64,000 nucleotides of DNA from DFXE01 sp032054765. GTDB taxonomy: Bacteria > Bacteroidota > Bacteroidia > Bacteroidales > Tannerellaceae. The translations under genes were made by a program, and so were the position numbers. The notes under the pieces are model-generated. The model saw only the letters and a program-made list of their open reading frames with translations, made no database searches and was not told the DNA's origin. Where the stretch lies: the NCBI GenBank assembly GCA_032054765.1, contig DAMBSC010000008.1:201031-265030 (forward strand). The letters run 5' to 3'. Shown here piece by piece: positions 35,881 through 44,221 of this stretch (position 1 is its first letter; every line of letters begins with the position of its first letter).

Positions 35881-37316
35881 GATAATGCGATTTTAAGGCA
35901 TTTAACAACATGGGCATCGCGTACGATAAGCATTCCGTCGGCATAGGCCAGGGGACCCCATGCGTCGGCGCCGTCCATGATGCGTTGTTTCTTGAGTAAC
36001 TTCATATCACGTTGCCCCACTTCGTAAACATAGAGTTCACCGTCGTCTTTAAATACGAACAGGTTATTATTAATCAATAGGTAAGGGCCGAGGCCAAAAC
36101 GCTCGTCGGCTGCCGATGTCCATATAGGAGAGCGCAGATTGGAGGGAGAATAACAAACCAGTTTACCCCGGTGTCCGCCTCCGTCCTTCGGCATTACGCT
36201 GATAATCATATTATTGTAGAATATAGGTGTCTGCTGTTCGCTGGACAGACCTTCGTTCGGTTTATATTGGTCGATAACGGTTGCCGTCCATTGATTGCCC
36301 GAACGGTTTACCTGCAAAAGAGCACCTCCCGTACCGTAGCCGGCTACCATAAATATTTGGTTCGGCGAAACCTGGAGCGGAGAAGGAGCTACCACCGACG
36401 GTTGCCATTTAGAGGTGTTCCATAGAAGGGAGCCCCGGTCGTTTTCCTCTGCCGATACACCGCAGACGCCGCCTACGCCGATATACACATAGGTCTTTTT
36501 ACCTCCGAGTGTCATAGGCATTACGGAGGAGTGAGACATTTTATAGTTCAAGGTGTTGGGTGTTGTCCAACGAACTTCCCCTGTACGGCAATCCAACCCG
36601 GTCAACAGAGTTTCCTCCCCGGCGGGAGCGAGTATAAGCGTTCCGTTATCCACATGCGGACATTGTCCGGTGTACCAGAAAGGGACTTCCGTCTTATATT
36701 CCTTCTGCATATCGAGTGACCATTTCATATCGCCTGTAACAGGGTCGCAACACATCACATGTCCTTCGGGGCCGATTGTGATAATATAGTCATCGCCTAT
36801 TGCCGGAACCGTACGCGAAAAACCGTGATTACGCTTGATAGGTACGCGGTACCAGCGGCGCCATAATTCCTGTCCCGTTTCAAGAGAAAAACAACGCAGG
36901 GCGTCTGAACTCAGTTGTTCGTTATAATCGAGCAGATATACCCTGCCGTTGTAGATAACGGGAGCAGCATGCCCTTCTCCCGTTTCTACGCTCCATATCT
37001 CGGGATATTCTTCGTTGCCTGTATGGATGGATTCCGTCGTGCGGATTATATTGCTTGTCTGTTCTCCCCGGAAACTATTCCATTTTCCGGACAGGGAGTT
37101 GCTATCGTTAATGTCTTCATACTTCATAAAGAATTCACCGATTAATACATCGTCGGCCTTACGTGCTGTTCCTTCGGGACGGTTGTCGGCACCGGGAGCC
37201 TGGATAGTAAGGTTTTCATAAGGGGCATACAGATGCCACCCGACAATAAGTCCGGTGTAAAGAAGTACCGTAAAAACGGTTATGTAGGTTACTATCCTGT
37301 TTTTTTTCATATTCAA
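35877..37316 (-). CDS. Membrane-anchored PQQ-like beta-propeller protein, first gene of operon 2
   Basis: The 479-residue protein has an N-terminal membrane helix (about 9-29), a short Pro-rich stalk (about 30-75) and a PQQ-like propeller (about 75-479), with blades such as WRRWYRVPIK and VRWTTPNTLN. ATG 37310 is an equally possible start. It follows the 252-bp gap that contains array 2, so a promoter for the downstream genes should be in that gap. I found no exact TAnnTTTG there. Confidence 0.85.
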   Translation of the reverse strand: MNMKKNRIVTYITVFTVLLYTGLIVGWHLYAPYENLTIQAPGADNRPEGTARKADDVLIGEFFMKYEDINDSNSLSGKWNSFRGEQTSNIIRTTESIHTGNEEYPEIWSVETGEGHAAPVIYNGRVYLLDYNEQLSSDALRCFSLETGQELWRRWYRVPIKRNHGFSRTVPAIGDDYIITIGPEGHVMCCDPVTGDMKWSLDMQKEYKTEVPFWYTGQCPHVDNGTLILAPAGEETLLTGLDCRTGEVRWTTPNTLNYKMSHSSVMPMTLGGKKTYVYIGVGGVCGVSAEENDRGSLLWNTSKWQPSVVAPSPLQVSPNQIFMVAGYGTGGALLQVNRSGNQWTATVIDQYKPNEGLSSEQQTPIFYNNMIISVMPKDGGGHRGKLVCYSPSNLRSPIWTSAADERFGLGPYLLINNNLFVFKDDGELYVYEVGQRDMKLLKKQRIMDGADAWGPLAYADGMLIVRDAHVVKCLKIALS

Positions 37317-37444
37317 TTAAGTCCTGTAAGCATATACAAATATGGTCAGAATCCTATTTTATCTATTTAATATTAAGCGCGAAATAGAAAAATTAGCGTG
37401 TTAACGCGAAAAAATCTTCTGACGCCCTTCAATAACTATTGCTT

Positions 37445-37540
37445 TGCACACCTTTGTGCCATCGGCTCGGCACACTTGTGCCACCACCTTGGCACAACCG
37501 TGCCATGCCTTTGGCACAACTCTGCCAAGCCGATGACACA
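37445..37540. repeat. 22-bp-period palindrome array (array 2, GGCACA type)
   Basis: Units with the core GGCACA-n2-4-TGTGCC begin at 37445, 37469, 37491, 37513 and 37535, so the last four are exactly 22 bp apart. The outer spacers catcggct (37460-37467) and agccgatg (37528-37535) also pair, so the array can fold into one nested structure. It begins 29 bp downstream of the end of operon 1 (37569). The base sequence is unrelated to arrays 1 and 3, but the geometry is the same. Confidence 0.85.
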
Positions 37541-37568
37541 AGAATAAAGCTACACTTTGAGGCTTGAA

Positions 37569-38777
37569 TTATTTTACTTTATATGCCATCAGGGTGTTGC
37601 CATGCCGCACATACATCACTCCTTTATAAATGACCGGATGCGCCCAGTGCTGTTCCGTACCGAGCGTGATATTGTATTTGCTTACTATATCAAAGGTTGA
37701 GGGTGTCGCTTTTACCAGTGCCATTTCTCCTTTGTCGGAATAGCAGTAGAGCATCCCATCGGCATCGGCAATGACGTTACCGACAGCTATCGAACAGTCT
37801 TTATATTTTTGCTCTCCAGTTTTCCAGTCCAGGCAGAACCAGTATTTATGGTTATCCCCCGAGCCATATACATAATTGCCTATTTTTACTGCGCCGCCTG
37901 TTTTCGAATCAAACTCTTTATTTTCCCATACCTGCTCTACCTTCCGCCCGCCATCCGTCAGGCGCAGCATAACCGAACCTTTACCGTAACCGAATATGCA
38001 TAAGAGCATATTATCATCATATATCGGTGTATTGGGATGGATATTACGCATATTATGGTAGGGGAAAGACCAGAGCATTTTACCTGTTCCGGCTTCTATC
38101 CCCAGGATATGATTGGCTGTAATGGTAACAATTTGTGGAACTTGCTGGGTGCCTATATACAAGGGGGAACAGTAGGCAGGAATGTCGCCTTCTCCGGCAC
38201 AACTCCAGATAACGTCTCCCGTATTTTTATTAAGTGCTACCACATTATTTTCTTTTCCCCCGGGTGTGATGATTACTTTTTCGTCGATAATAAGAGGCGA
38301 TTCATTGACTCCCCAACGGATATTGGAACCCTGGAAGTCGTTTACGATATGTTTCTGCCACAGGATATTCAGATTACTCTCGTCCATACAGACAAGAGCT
38401 CCGGCTCCGCTGAATATGTAAAGCTTTCCGTTATCCACCGTGACAGTTCCCCTTGCTCCGTTGTAGCTGGTATCCCATTCCGGGCCGTAAGACTTTTTGC
38501 TGAGCAATTTACCGTTCAGGTCGAATACAAACAAATGGCCGTTCCCGTCAATCAGTCCGGTAATATAAATCCTGTTGTTGGCTATCGCGGCGGAAGAATG
38601 TCCTTCACCCAATCCTTCGTAATGCCATAACATCTGAGGCCCTTCTGCCGGCCATGATTTCATCAGTCCGGTTTCTTTATAGATACCGGTACGGTCTGCT
38701 CCTCTCCATTGGATTATATCCTGGGCGGATATACTAAGAGAAGAGAAAACAATAAAAAGAATAGTTAACTTTTTCAT
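37569..38777 (-). CDS. Secreted PQQ-like beta-propeller protein, last gene of operon 1
   Basis: The 402-residue protein has a signal peptide (MKKLTILFIVFSSLSISAQ). Its opening IQWRGADRTGIYKETGLMKSW and ending VRHGNTLMAYKVK are shared with the gene upstream and with the 15-19 kb group. Blades contain LWHYEGLGEGHSS and ILWQKHI motifs. It starts 15 nt after the near-identical upstream paralogue. Confidence 0.87.
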   Translation of the reverse strand: MKKLTILFIVFSSLSISAQDIIQWRGADRTGIYKETGLMKSWPAEGPQMLWHYEGLGEGHSSAAIANNRIYITGLIDGNGHLFVFDLNGKLLSKKSYGPEWDTSYNGARGTVTVDNGKLYIFSGAGALVCMDESNLNILWQKHIVNDFQGSNIRWGVNESPLIIDEKVIITPGGKENNVVALNKNTGDVIWSCAGEGDIPAYCSPLYIGTQQVPQIVTITANHILGIEAGTGKMLWSFPYHNMRNIHPNTPIYDDNMLLCIFGYGKGSVMLRLTDGGRKVEQVWENKEFDSKTGGAVKIGNYVYGSGDNHKYWFCLDWKTGEQKYKDCSIAVGNVIADADGMLYCYSDKGEMALVKATPSTFDIVSKYNITLGTEQHWAHPVIYKGVMYVRHGNTLMAYKVK

Positions 38778-38791
38778 ACAGCAGCTATTTC

Positions 38792-39997
38792 CTATTTCAC
38801 CTTATACGCCATTAACGTATCACCATGTCGTACATACATCACGCCTTTATATAGGGCAGGATGTGCCCAGTGTTGTTCCGTTCCCATAGTAATGGAGAAC
38901 TTGCTTACGATATCCAGCTTTTCGGGTGTAGCTTTGGCAAGTACCATTTCTCCACGATCAGTATAACAATATAACATTCCGTCGTTGGCGATGATATTAC
39001 CCATAGCGAGTCCTTTTTCTTTCCATTTGATCTCCCCGGTTTTCCAGTCTGCACAGAACCAGAAACGGTTACTATCTCCCGAACCGTAGACATAATCGCC
39101 TACTTTCACCATGGCACCGATACGGTTGTCGAGTTCTTTCGAGAACCAGGCTTCCTGAATGCCACGCCCCCCATTGGTAAGGCGCAGCATGGTGGAGCCA
39201 CGTCCATAGCCGCTGGTACATAAGATCATATTATCACCGTAAACGGGAGTATTAGCATGTACGGAATAACGGTTTTTATTCTCGTGCGACCACAGTTTTT
39301 TACCCGTTTCCGCATCCACACCGACAATATGGTCGGCAGTCATTGTTACAATAATAGGGACCTGCTGGTCGCTAATATAAAGCGGTGAGCAATAAGCCGA
39401 CAGGTCGCCTTCTCCGGGACTACTCCATATCAGTACTCCGTTATTTTTGTTAAGTGCAACCATATTATGTTGTTTCCCTCCTGGAGTGACAATAAGTTTA
39501 TCACCAATGATTAGCGGAGCCTCATTGATTCCCCATTCTATATTGGATGCATTGTATTCCTGAAGTATATTTTTCTTCCATAGAACATTAAGGTTGTTCT
39601 GGTCGAAGCAATACAGGTCGCCAACGCCACTTATCAGGTAAACTTTCCCACTGTTTACCGTAACCGTCCCACGAGGGCCATTGTAACTTTTATTCCATTC
39701 CGCACCATATTCTTTTTTGTTTAATAACTTACCGTTTAAATCGAAAACATAGATATATCCTTTACCGTCACTCATACCGGTAAGGTAGATTTTATCAGAG
39801 TCAATTGCCACTGACGAATGTCCTTCACCCAGACCATTGTAATACCAGAGCATATCAGGACCGGCTGTGGGCCAAGTTTTCAACAGTCCGTTTTCTTTAT
39901 ATGCTCCCGTACGGTCGGTTCCACGCCATTGGATATTATCCTGTGCAAACAGGGATAACGTAAGAAGAGAGAAAAATGTGATAAGTACTTTTTTCAT
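38792..39997 (-). CDS. Secreted PQQ-like beta-propeller protein
   Basis: The 401-residue protein has a signal peptide (MKKVLITFFSLLTLSLFAQ) and aligns over its full length with the next gene downstream; it ends VRHGDTLMAYKVK. It starts 12 nt after the class II cyclase gene, so it belongs to the biosynthetic operon. Co-expression of exported propellers with a lipid-type biosynthetic set is the main hint that the product acts in the envelope. Confidence 0.87.
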   Translation of the reverse strand: MKKVLITFFSLLTLSLFAQDNIQWRGTDRTGAYKENGLLKTWPTAGPDMLWYYNGLGEGHSSVAIDSDKIYLTGMSDGKGYIYVFDLNGKLLNKKEYGAEWNKSYNGPRGTVTVNSGKVYLISGVGDLYCFDQNNLNVLWKKNILQEYNASNIEWGINEAPLIIGDKLIVTPGGKQHNMVALNKNNGVLIWSSPGEGDLSAYCSPLYISDQQVPIIVTMTADHIVGVDAETGKKLWSHENKNRYSVHANTPVYGDNMILCTSGYGRGSTMLRLTNGGRGIQEAWFSKELDNRIGAMVKVGDYVYGSGDSNRFWFCADWKTGEIKWKEKGLAMGNIIANDGMLYCYTDRGEMVLAKATPEKLDIVSKFSITMGTEQHWAHPALYKGVMYVRHGDTLMAYKVK

Positions 39998-40008
39998 GAT
40001 TATATTTT

Positions 40009-41763
40009 TTAATTTAATGCTTCATGTTCAATTAAATCCGGAGCTTTGAAAACTGACTTCTGAACTTTCTTTAACGCATTCAATACAAACGTAATATTAT
40101 ACATCTCTTCCGAATACCACAAGCGTGAGAAATAGAGGCCGATCGGTTCCGCCCTGAATAATCCTCCGTTTTTATATATCTGATAGAGATAATCGAAAGC
40201 TCTATTGATTACTTTTGATTCCGTATCAGGATAAGATGTCAGGGCGCTTAGGGCCCGGGCTGTTAATGTCACTTTGGACGCAACCCATTTGGCGCCTCCC
40301 CAACCTCCATCTGAATTTTGTACAGAAAGTAAATAGTCATATCCTTTGCGCGCCATATCCCTGGCTATGGATTCGGAGGAACCGGCCAGATATTCTACGG
40401 TCATTGCGGTACCATAGACAGGTGAACGTTCGTCAGGGGCATCCTGGTCGCCAAACCAGAGAGGTGTCCATGAGCCGTCGGCCGCCTGTATCTTCTGCAT
40501 CCATTTCATCATACGCTGCATACTGGTTTTACATCTTTTCTGCAATCCGGCAGGCAACGAATCCATCCACAATTGAAAAGCCAGAAGCGAATGAGCGGAT
40601 ATATCAGGGCTACTGCGATCGAAAGGCAATTTACCCCAGCCTTTACAGAACGTAGGCATACCGCCGTCCTTGTTTTGTAGGTCGAGCAGCCATTCAATTC
40701 CTTTACCCACTTCCGGACAGTAAACACCGTCGAGAAGTATATGCAATGCTACCAGTGCACCGGATGTATCGTCGGCATCGGGAGCTGCTCCCGGCAGGTC
40801 AGTCCATCCCCAGCCACCCTCTCTGGCTCCGGTGAATGGATGTATGTGTGTAAAAGCATTTTTACGGATAAGAACGCCCAGTTCCTGTTTGTCAGGGATA
40901 TCGTCGCCCAGTGCCCGTACACTTAATGCCGTCATCCAGCTTGCCAGATCGGTATCGATTGGCCATGAACCGTCGTTGCGAACCGTATCGGTCAGAAAAC
41001 TGACACCTTTCTGAGTGGAAATATGATCGCGATACCCTGCACCACTCATACACATAGCGACAAAAGCAGTAAGAGGAGCCGCTTCAAGGAAACCACCGTT
41101 CACAGGCTGTAATCTTTCCAGTACCTTTAGTGACTTATTGATAAACGACTCGCGAATAGGGGATAGTAAATTCTTTTTCCCTTTCCTGTAACGCAGAATA
41201 CCTACGGCAATCAATGCCGGAATGGCATAGCTCACAACAGGCAGCTGTAAAAAACGGAAGAACCTTTGCGGCATCACCGAAAGTTCAAAGGGCAACTGGG
41301 GTATTCTATCCCAGCTTGAAATAATCCCAGCCAGTGCACACATCACCAGGATAGGTGCCGAGAATGTAAGGTCCGTCCCGTAATAATTCAGAACACCTTT
41401 AATAATATGTTGATCGGTATACCCCCCGAATTTAGCCGTCAGATAATCTTTCGCCACCTGTGGCGCTTCCCCAACAGCACAAAGAGAAGCATACGTAAGC
41501 AAAGTAGCGGTCATATTGGAAGGACTTTCCACTGTGTCTCCCCACGAACCATCTACATGCATTGTTCCCTTTAACCATTCAGTACCCTTTTGGATATAGG
41601 AAGCATACGTATCCTTATCCACCATATAAAGAGCAAATACAGAAACAGATGTGGATATAGCGCTGGAAGACAATTTCCCTCTCCATATTTGTCCCGGAAC
41701 GCGCTTTGCCAAAAGCTGCTCTCGCAAAACATCAATCATTTCTTCTATCTGCTTATCTCGCAT
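40009..41763 (-). CDS. Class II terpene cyclase-like protein (squalene-hopene cyclase fold)
   Basis: The 584-residue alpha/alpha-barrel protein has several QW-type repeats (DGSWGDT, NDGSWPIDT, NKDGGMPTF, AADGSWTPL, NSDGGWGGA). The catalytic DxDDT motif is at 329-333 (PDADDTSGAL), preceded by GWGWTDLPG, much as in squalene-hopene cyclases. Class II cyclases use the middle Asp to protonate a polyprenyl chain or epoxide. It is somewhat shorter than typical hopene cyclases (about 630-720), and the window has no squalene synthase. The substrate could be squalene made elsewhere or a prenyl diphosphate from the neighbouring synthetase. A short hydrophobic stretch (about 173-190) may be a membrane patch. 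Confidence 0.85.
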   Translation of the reverse strand: MRDKQIEEMIDVLREQLLAKRVPGQIWRGKLSSSAISTSVSVFALYMVDKDTYASYIQKGTEWLKGTMHVDGSWGDTVESPSNMTATLLTYASLCAVGEAPQVAKDYLTAKFGGYTDQHIIKGVLNYYGTDLTFSAPILVMCALAGIISSWDRIPQLPFELSVMPQRFFRFLQLPVVSYAIPALIAVGILRYRKGKKNLLSPIRESFINKSLKVLERLQPVNGGFLEAAPLTAFVAMCMSGAGYRDHISTQKGVSFLTDTVRNDGSWPIDTDLASWMTALSVRALGDDIPDKQELGVLIRKNAFTHIHPFTGAREGGWGWTDLPGAAPDADDTSGALVALHILLDGVYCPEVGKGIEWLLDLQNKDGGMPTFCKGWGKLPFDRSSPDISAHSLLAFQLWMDSLPAGLQKRCKTSMQRMMKWMQKIQAADGSWTPLWFGDQDAPDERSPVYGTAMTVEYLAGSSESIARDMARKGYDYLLSVQNSDGGWGGAKWVASKVTLTARALSALTSYPDTESKVINRAFDYLYQIYKNGGLFRAEPIGLYFSRLWYSEEMYNITFVLNALKKVQKSVFKAPDLIEHEALN

Positions 41764-41775
41764 AAATATCTGTCT

Positions 41776-42654
41776 TCAGTCATTAATAGCTCCTAAAGCC
41801 AATAATCCATAGAATACATATTCAACATCACTCTTATCCTCCATCAATGTAGCAGAAAAACCGCCCGAATCCAGCCAGTGTGCCTCGATAAAATCCCTTG
41901 CGGTATACCTTGGTTTTATCTCGTAACAATTCAGCATAAACAGAGAAGTTGCCGTAGACAACAAATCGGGAAGTGGTGAAGCCTTTACGGCAGCAAATCC
42001 TCCTGATGATTCCTGTAAGCTATATAAATAATGAACGTCTGCGGTGGGGCAGTATCCCTCCAGTTGCCCTCTTATAGCCAGTGCCGCTACAGTAGCATTT
42101 GTAGTAGCTGTAAGCCCATCAATAGTATTCATATATCCTCCGGTATCAGTATGATAGGATTCCAGTGAATGTAGAATATCTTTTTTGTTTTTTATACGAT
42201 TGCCGGTATCCTCCAATAAAGACAACCAGACGAACTGTGTGTAAGGTGAGTGTATATCCTTATGAGGCACATCGCTAAAATCCTCTAAAATCCTGATATC
42301 CGTAGAGAAAAAAGAGCTAAACAGTAAATTTATCTTCCCGTTCTCTATTAATCGTTGAACCATATCGCAGCGCATGTAAGCCGCATAATGAATTAAATCC
42401 AGATTATTAACATCCAGGCTTGCCAGATAAGCCTTATTCTTTTTGGAATCGGAAGGTATCCCTAAAACATAGGATAACATCCATCCGAAAACCGTGTAAT
42501 ATAAATCAGGCTGACCGCTTTTATCCATAAACGCCCCTTCATCAGTACGTTGTGACAAGACAAAATGGGCTATCCGTTTAATAGCCTCCTTGGATAATTG
42601 GCTCCTACCCGTTAAAAGAGTCTTGAATAGTCGTATAGATAAAGTCTCGTTCAT
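41776..42654 (-). CDS. Prenyltransferase/terpene-cyclase-repeat protein without DxDD
   Basis: I chose ATG 42654 (MNETLSIRLFK), 11 nt after the upstream stop; ATG 42690 would overlap that gene by 26 nt. The 292-residue product has helical repeats like the alpha/alpha barrels of prenyltransferase beta subunits and cyclases (TDEGAFMDKSG, HTDTGGYMNT, QESSGGFAAV). I see no DxDD or zinc-binding triad that would make it a stand-alone enzyme. It may be a half-barrel partner of the 584-residue cyclase 12 nt downstream, which would give a two-subunit cyclase (inference). Confidence 0.75.
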   Translation of the reverse strand: MNETLSIRLFKTLLTGRSQLSKEAIKRIAHFVLSQRTDEGAFMDKSGQPDLYYTVFGWMLSYVLGIPSDSKKNKAYLASLDVNNLDLIHYAAYMRCDMVQRLIENGKINLLFSSFFSTDIRILEDFSDVPHKDIHSPYTQFVWLSLLEDTGNRIKNKKDILHSLESYHTDTGGYMNTIDGLTATTNATVAALAIRGQLEGYCPTADVHYLYSLQESSGGFAAVKASPLPDLLSTATSLFMLNCYEIKPRYTARDFIEAHWLDSGGFSATLMEDKSDVEYVFYGLLALGAIND

Positions 42655-42664
42655 TCTAAATCCA

Positions 42665-44221
42665 TTAGTTAAGAATACGTTTGGTGACACGGAAAAGTAA
42701 ACGTTTCAGCTCCGTATTGGTGATTTCATGTAAGGTATTCAACGCCTCACGGTGATATTGCTCCGCCATCCGGCTCACCCTTTCAAGAGCCTTTTCCTGC
42801 AAAGGCTTATTTTCGGCAAGATTCAAAAAACCTTTTAAATCCTCACATTGCAGAAGGTTCCGGATAAATTCTTCGTCTGGTTGTAGATCACAAAGAGCAG
42901 CCAGTACAGCCGACGGACGTAATGCCACAGGCGCATCCGTCTCGAAATCTTCCATATCGTCCTGCAACTGATAAGCAATCCCCAGCGCACGTGAATAATT
43001 ATGTAATGTCTTGCGCAATCCTGAATCATCACCCGCACATATCAATCCCATTATCAGGGAAACATCAAAAGCCGGCACAGTTTTATTACAGAAAATATCT
43101 AATACGAATTCCATTGTCAGTGAACGGGGAGAGGTACTCCACTCCAGCTCCATACCCTGACCTTTGCACAGAGAAATATGCGAATCAGCAATAACCTTTA
43201 TTAACTCCATATTACCACCGTTTGTCAATAAACGATAGCCTTCACCAAGTAATACATCACCGACATTGATAGCGATTGGTACTCCGTACGCAGCATTTAC
43301 TGTTTGTTTGCCATAGCGCAGCGAATCGTTATCCTGAATATCATCATGAACAAGAGAAGCTTTATGGAAACATTCAACAGCTATGGACGCCAACTCTACC
43401 TCTTTAGGAATATTCTTGTCTCCGCTTAAAGACATATAAGTGGCGGCCAACAAATAGGGTCGCCAACGTTTTCCGTCGCCACCGAGCCATTCGTGAGCAA
43501 TACGGGAAGTCTGATCATCTGAATTTGTTAATATCGTATTCAAGTTTTCTTCCGAAAACCAGTCTTTCAATGTTGATTTAAGATGATCATAGTCCAAAAG
43601 ATAAACCTCTTTATCCGATTGCATACTAATCATGCGGTCGACGTACGCATAATCTACATTTGTATCTTTGCAACCCGCCATATTTAACGGAATAGCCAGT
43701 CCGGGAACCGCATTGTTGATAAGCAATGGAAAAGCCTTCTCCAGCGAATCCAGACACCCGACCCCGATAACCGTATCTACCACACGGTTTTCAATCAGGC
43801 CGATAACCGAGGTGAATCCCTCGGCAACAATACTCATCATCCCCAGATCATCTGCTTTATCCTGCAAATTGGGTATCGAACAATGATTGCACCGTTGGCA
43901 CAACAGACCAAGTTCATCCACATCCGCTTTACAGTGTGTCGAATTACTCAGACACTTAGGTAATAAAAAAATGCGTTTGTCATACGGTATTGAAGCCACC
44001 GTCTCCCGCCATACACAATTGTTGATCTCGACCATAATCCAGCCTTTCATATCCGGCTCAAGGCCATGTTCGTTAATCAATTGGTCGGAAAGACCCGAAA
44101 GGTCGTCCATCGATAAGGGAGGTCCCAATGGCTGGCCATTTACGAAATCATTGATCAGATCGCGTAAGTTTGTCCTTTCATCGTAGGTTTGCGGGATAGT
44201 ATATATTTGTTCCTTATCCAT
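42665..44221 (-). CDS. DUF116-polyprenyl synthetase fusion
   Basis: The start ATG 44221 overlaps the radical SAM stop by 8 nt; 44236 is an alternative. Of 518 residues, 1-230 contain a DUF116 domain with conserved Cys (C90, C97, C108, C111, C114, C156 and C184; motif LLCQRCNHCS then VIGVGC). Residues 235-518 are a trans-isoprenyl diphosphate synthase with both Asp-rich motifs, DDIQD at 293-297 and DDMED at 421-425. The synthase half looks active. DUF116 is often found beside radical SAM genes and its Cys may hold an Fe-S cluster. The fusion ties prenyl chain synthesis to redox or radical chemistry. Confidence 0.88.
   Translation of the reverse strand: MDKEQIYTIPQTYDERTNLRDLINDFVNGQPLGPPLSMDDLSGLSDQLINEHGLEPDMKGWIMVEINNCVWRETVASIPYDKRIFLLPKCLSNSTHCKADVDELGLLCQRCNHCSIPNLQDKADDLGMMSIVAEGFTSVIGLIENRVVDTVIGVGCLDSLEKAFPLLINNAVPGLAIPLNMAGCKDTNVDYAYVDRMISMQSDKEVYLLDYDHLKSTLKDWFSEENLNTILTNSDDQTSRIAHEWLGGDGKRWRPYLLAATYMSLSGDKNIPKEVELASIAVECFHKASLVHDDIQDNDSLRYGKQTVNAAYGVPIAINVGDVLLGEGYRLLTNGGNMELIKVIADSHISLCKGQGMELEWSTSPRSLTMEFVLDIFCNKTVPAFDVSLIMGLICAGDDSGLRKTLHNYSRALGIAYQLQDDMEDFETDAPVALRPSAVLAALCDLQPDEEFIRNLLQCEDLKGFLNLAENKPLQEKALERVSRMAEQYHREALNTLHEITNTELKRLLFRVTKRILN

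Noticed and set aside
15115..39997. Propellers as true PQQ-dependent dehydrogenases
   Set aside because: The blades are of the general PQQ_2/BamB type; I cannot find the Ca-binding and catalytic residues of quinoprotein dehydrogenases, and no PQQ synthesis genes are in the window.
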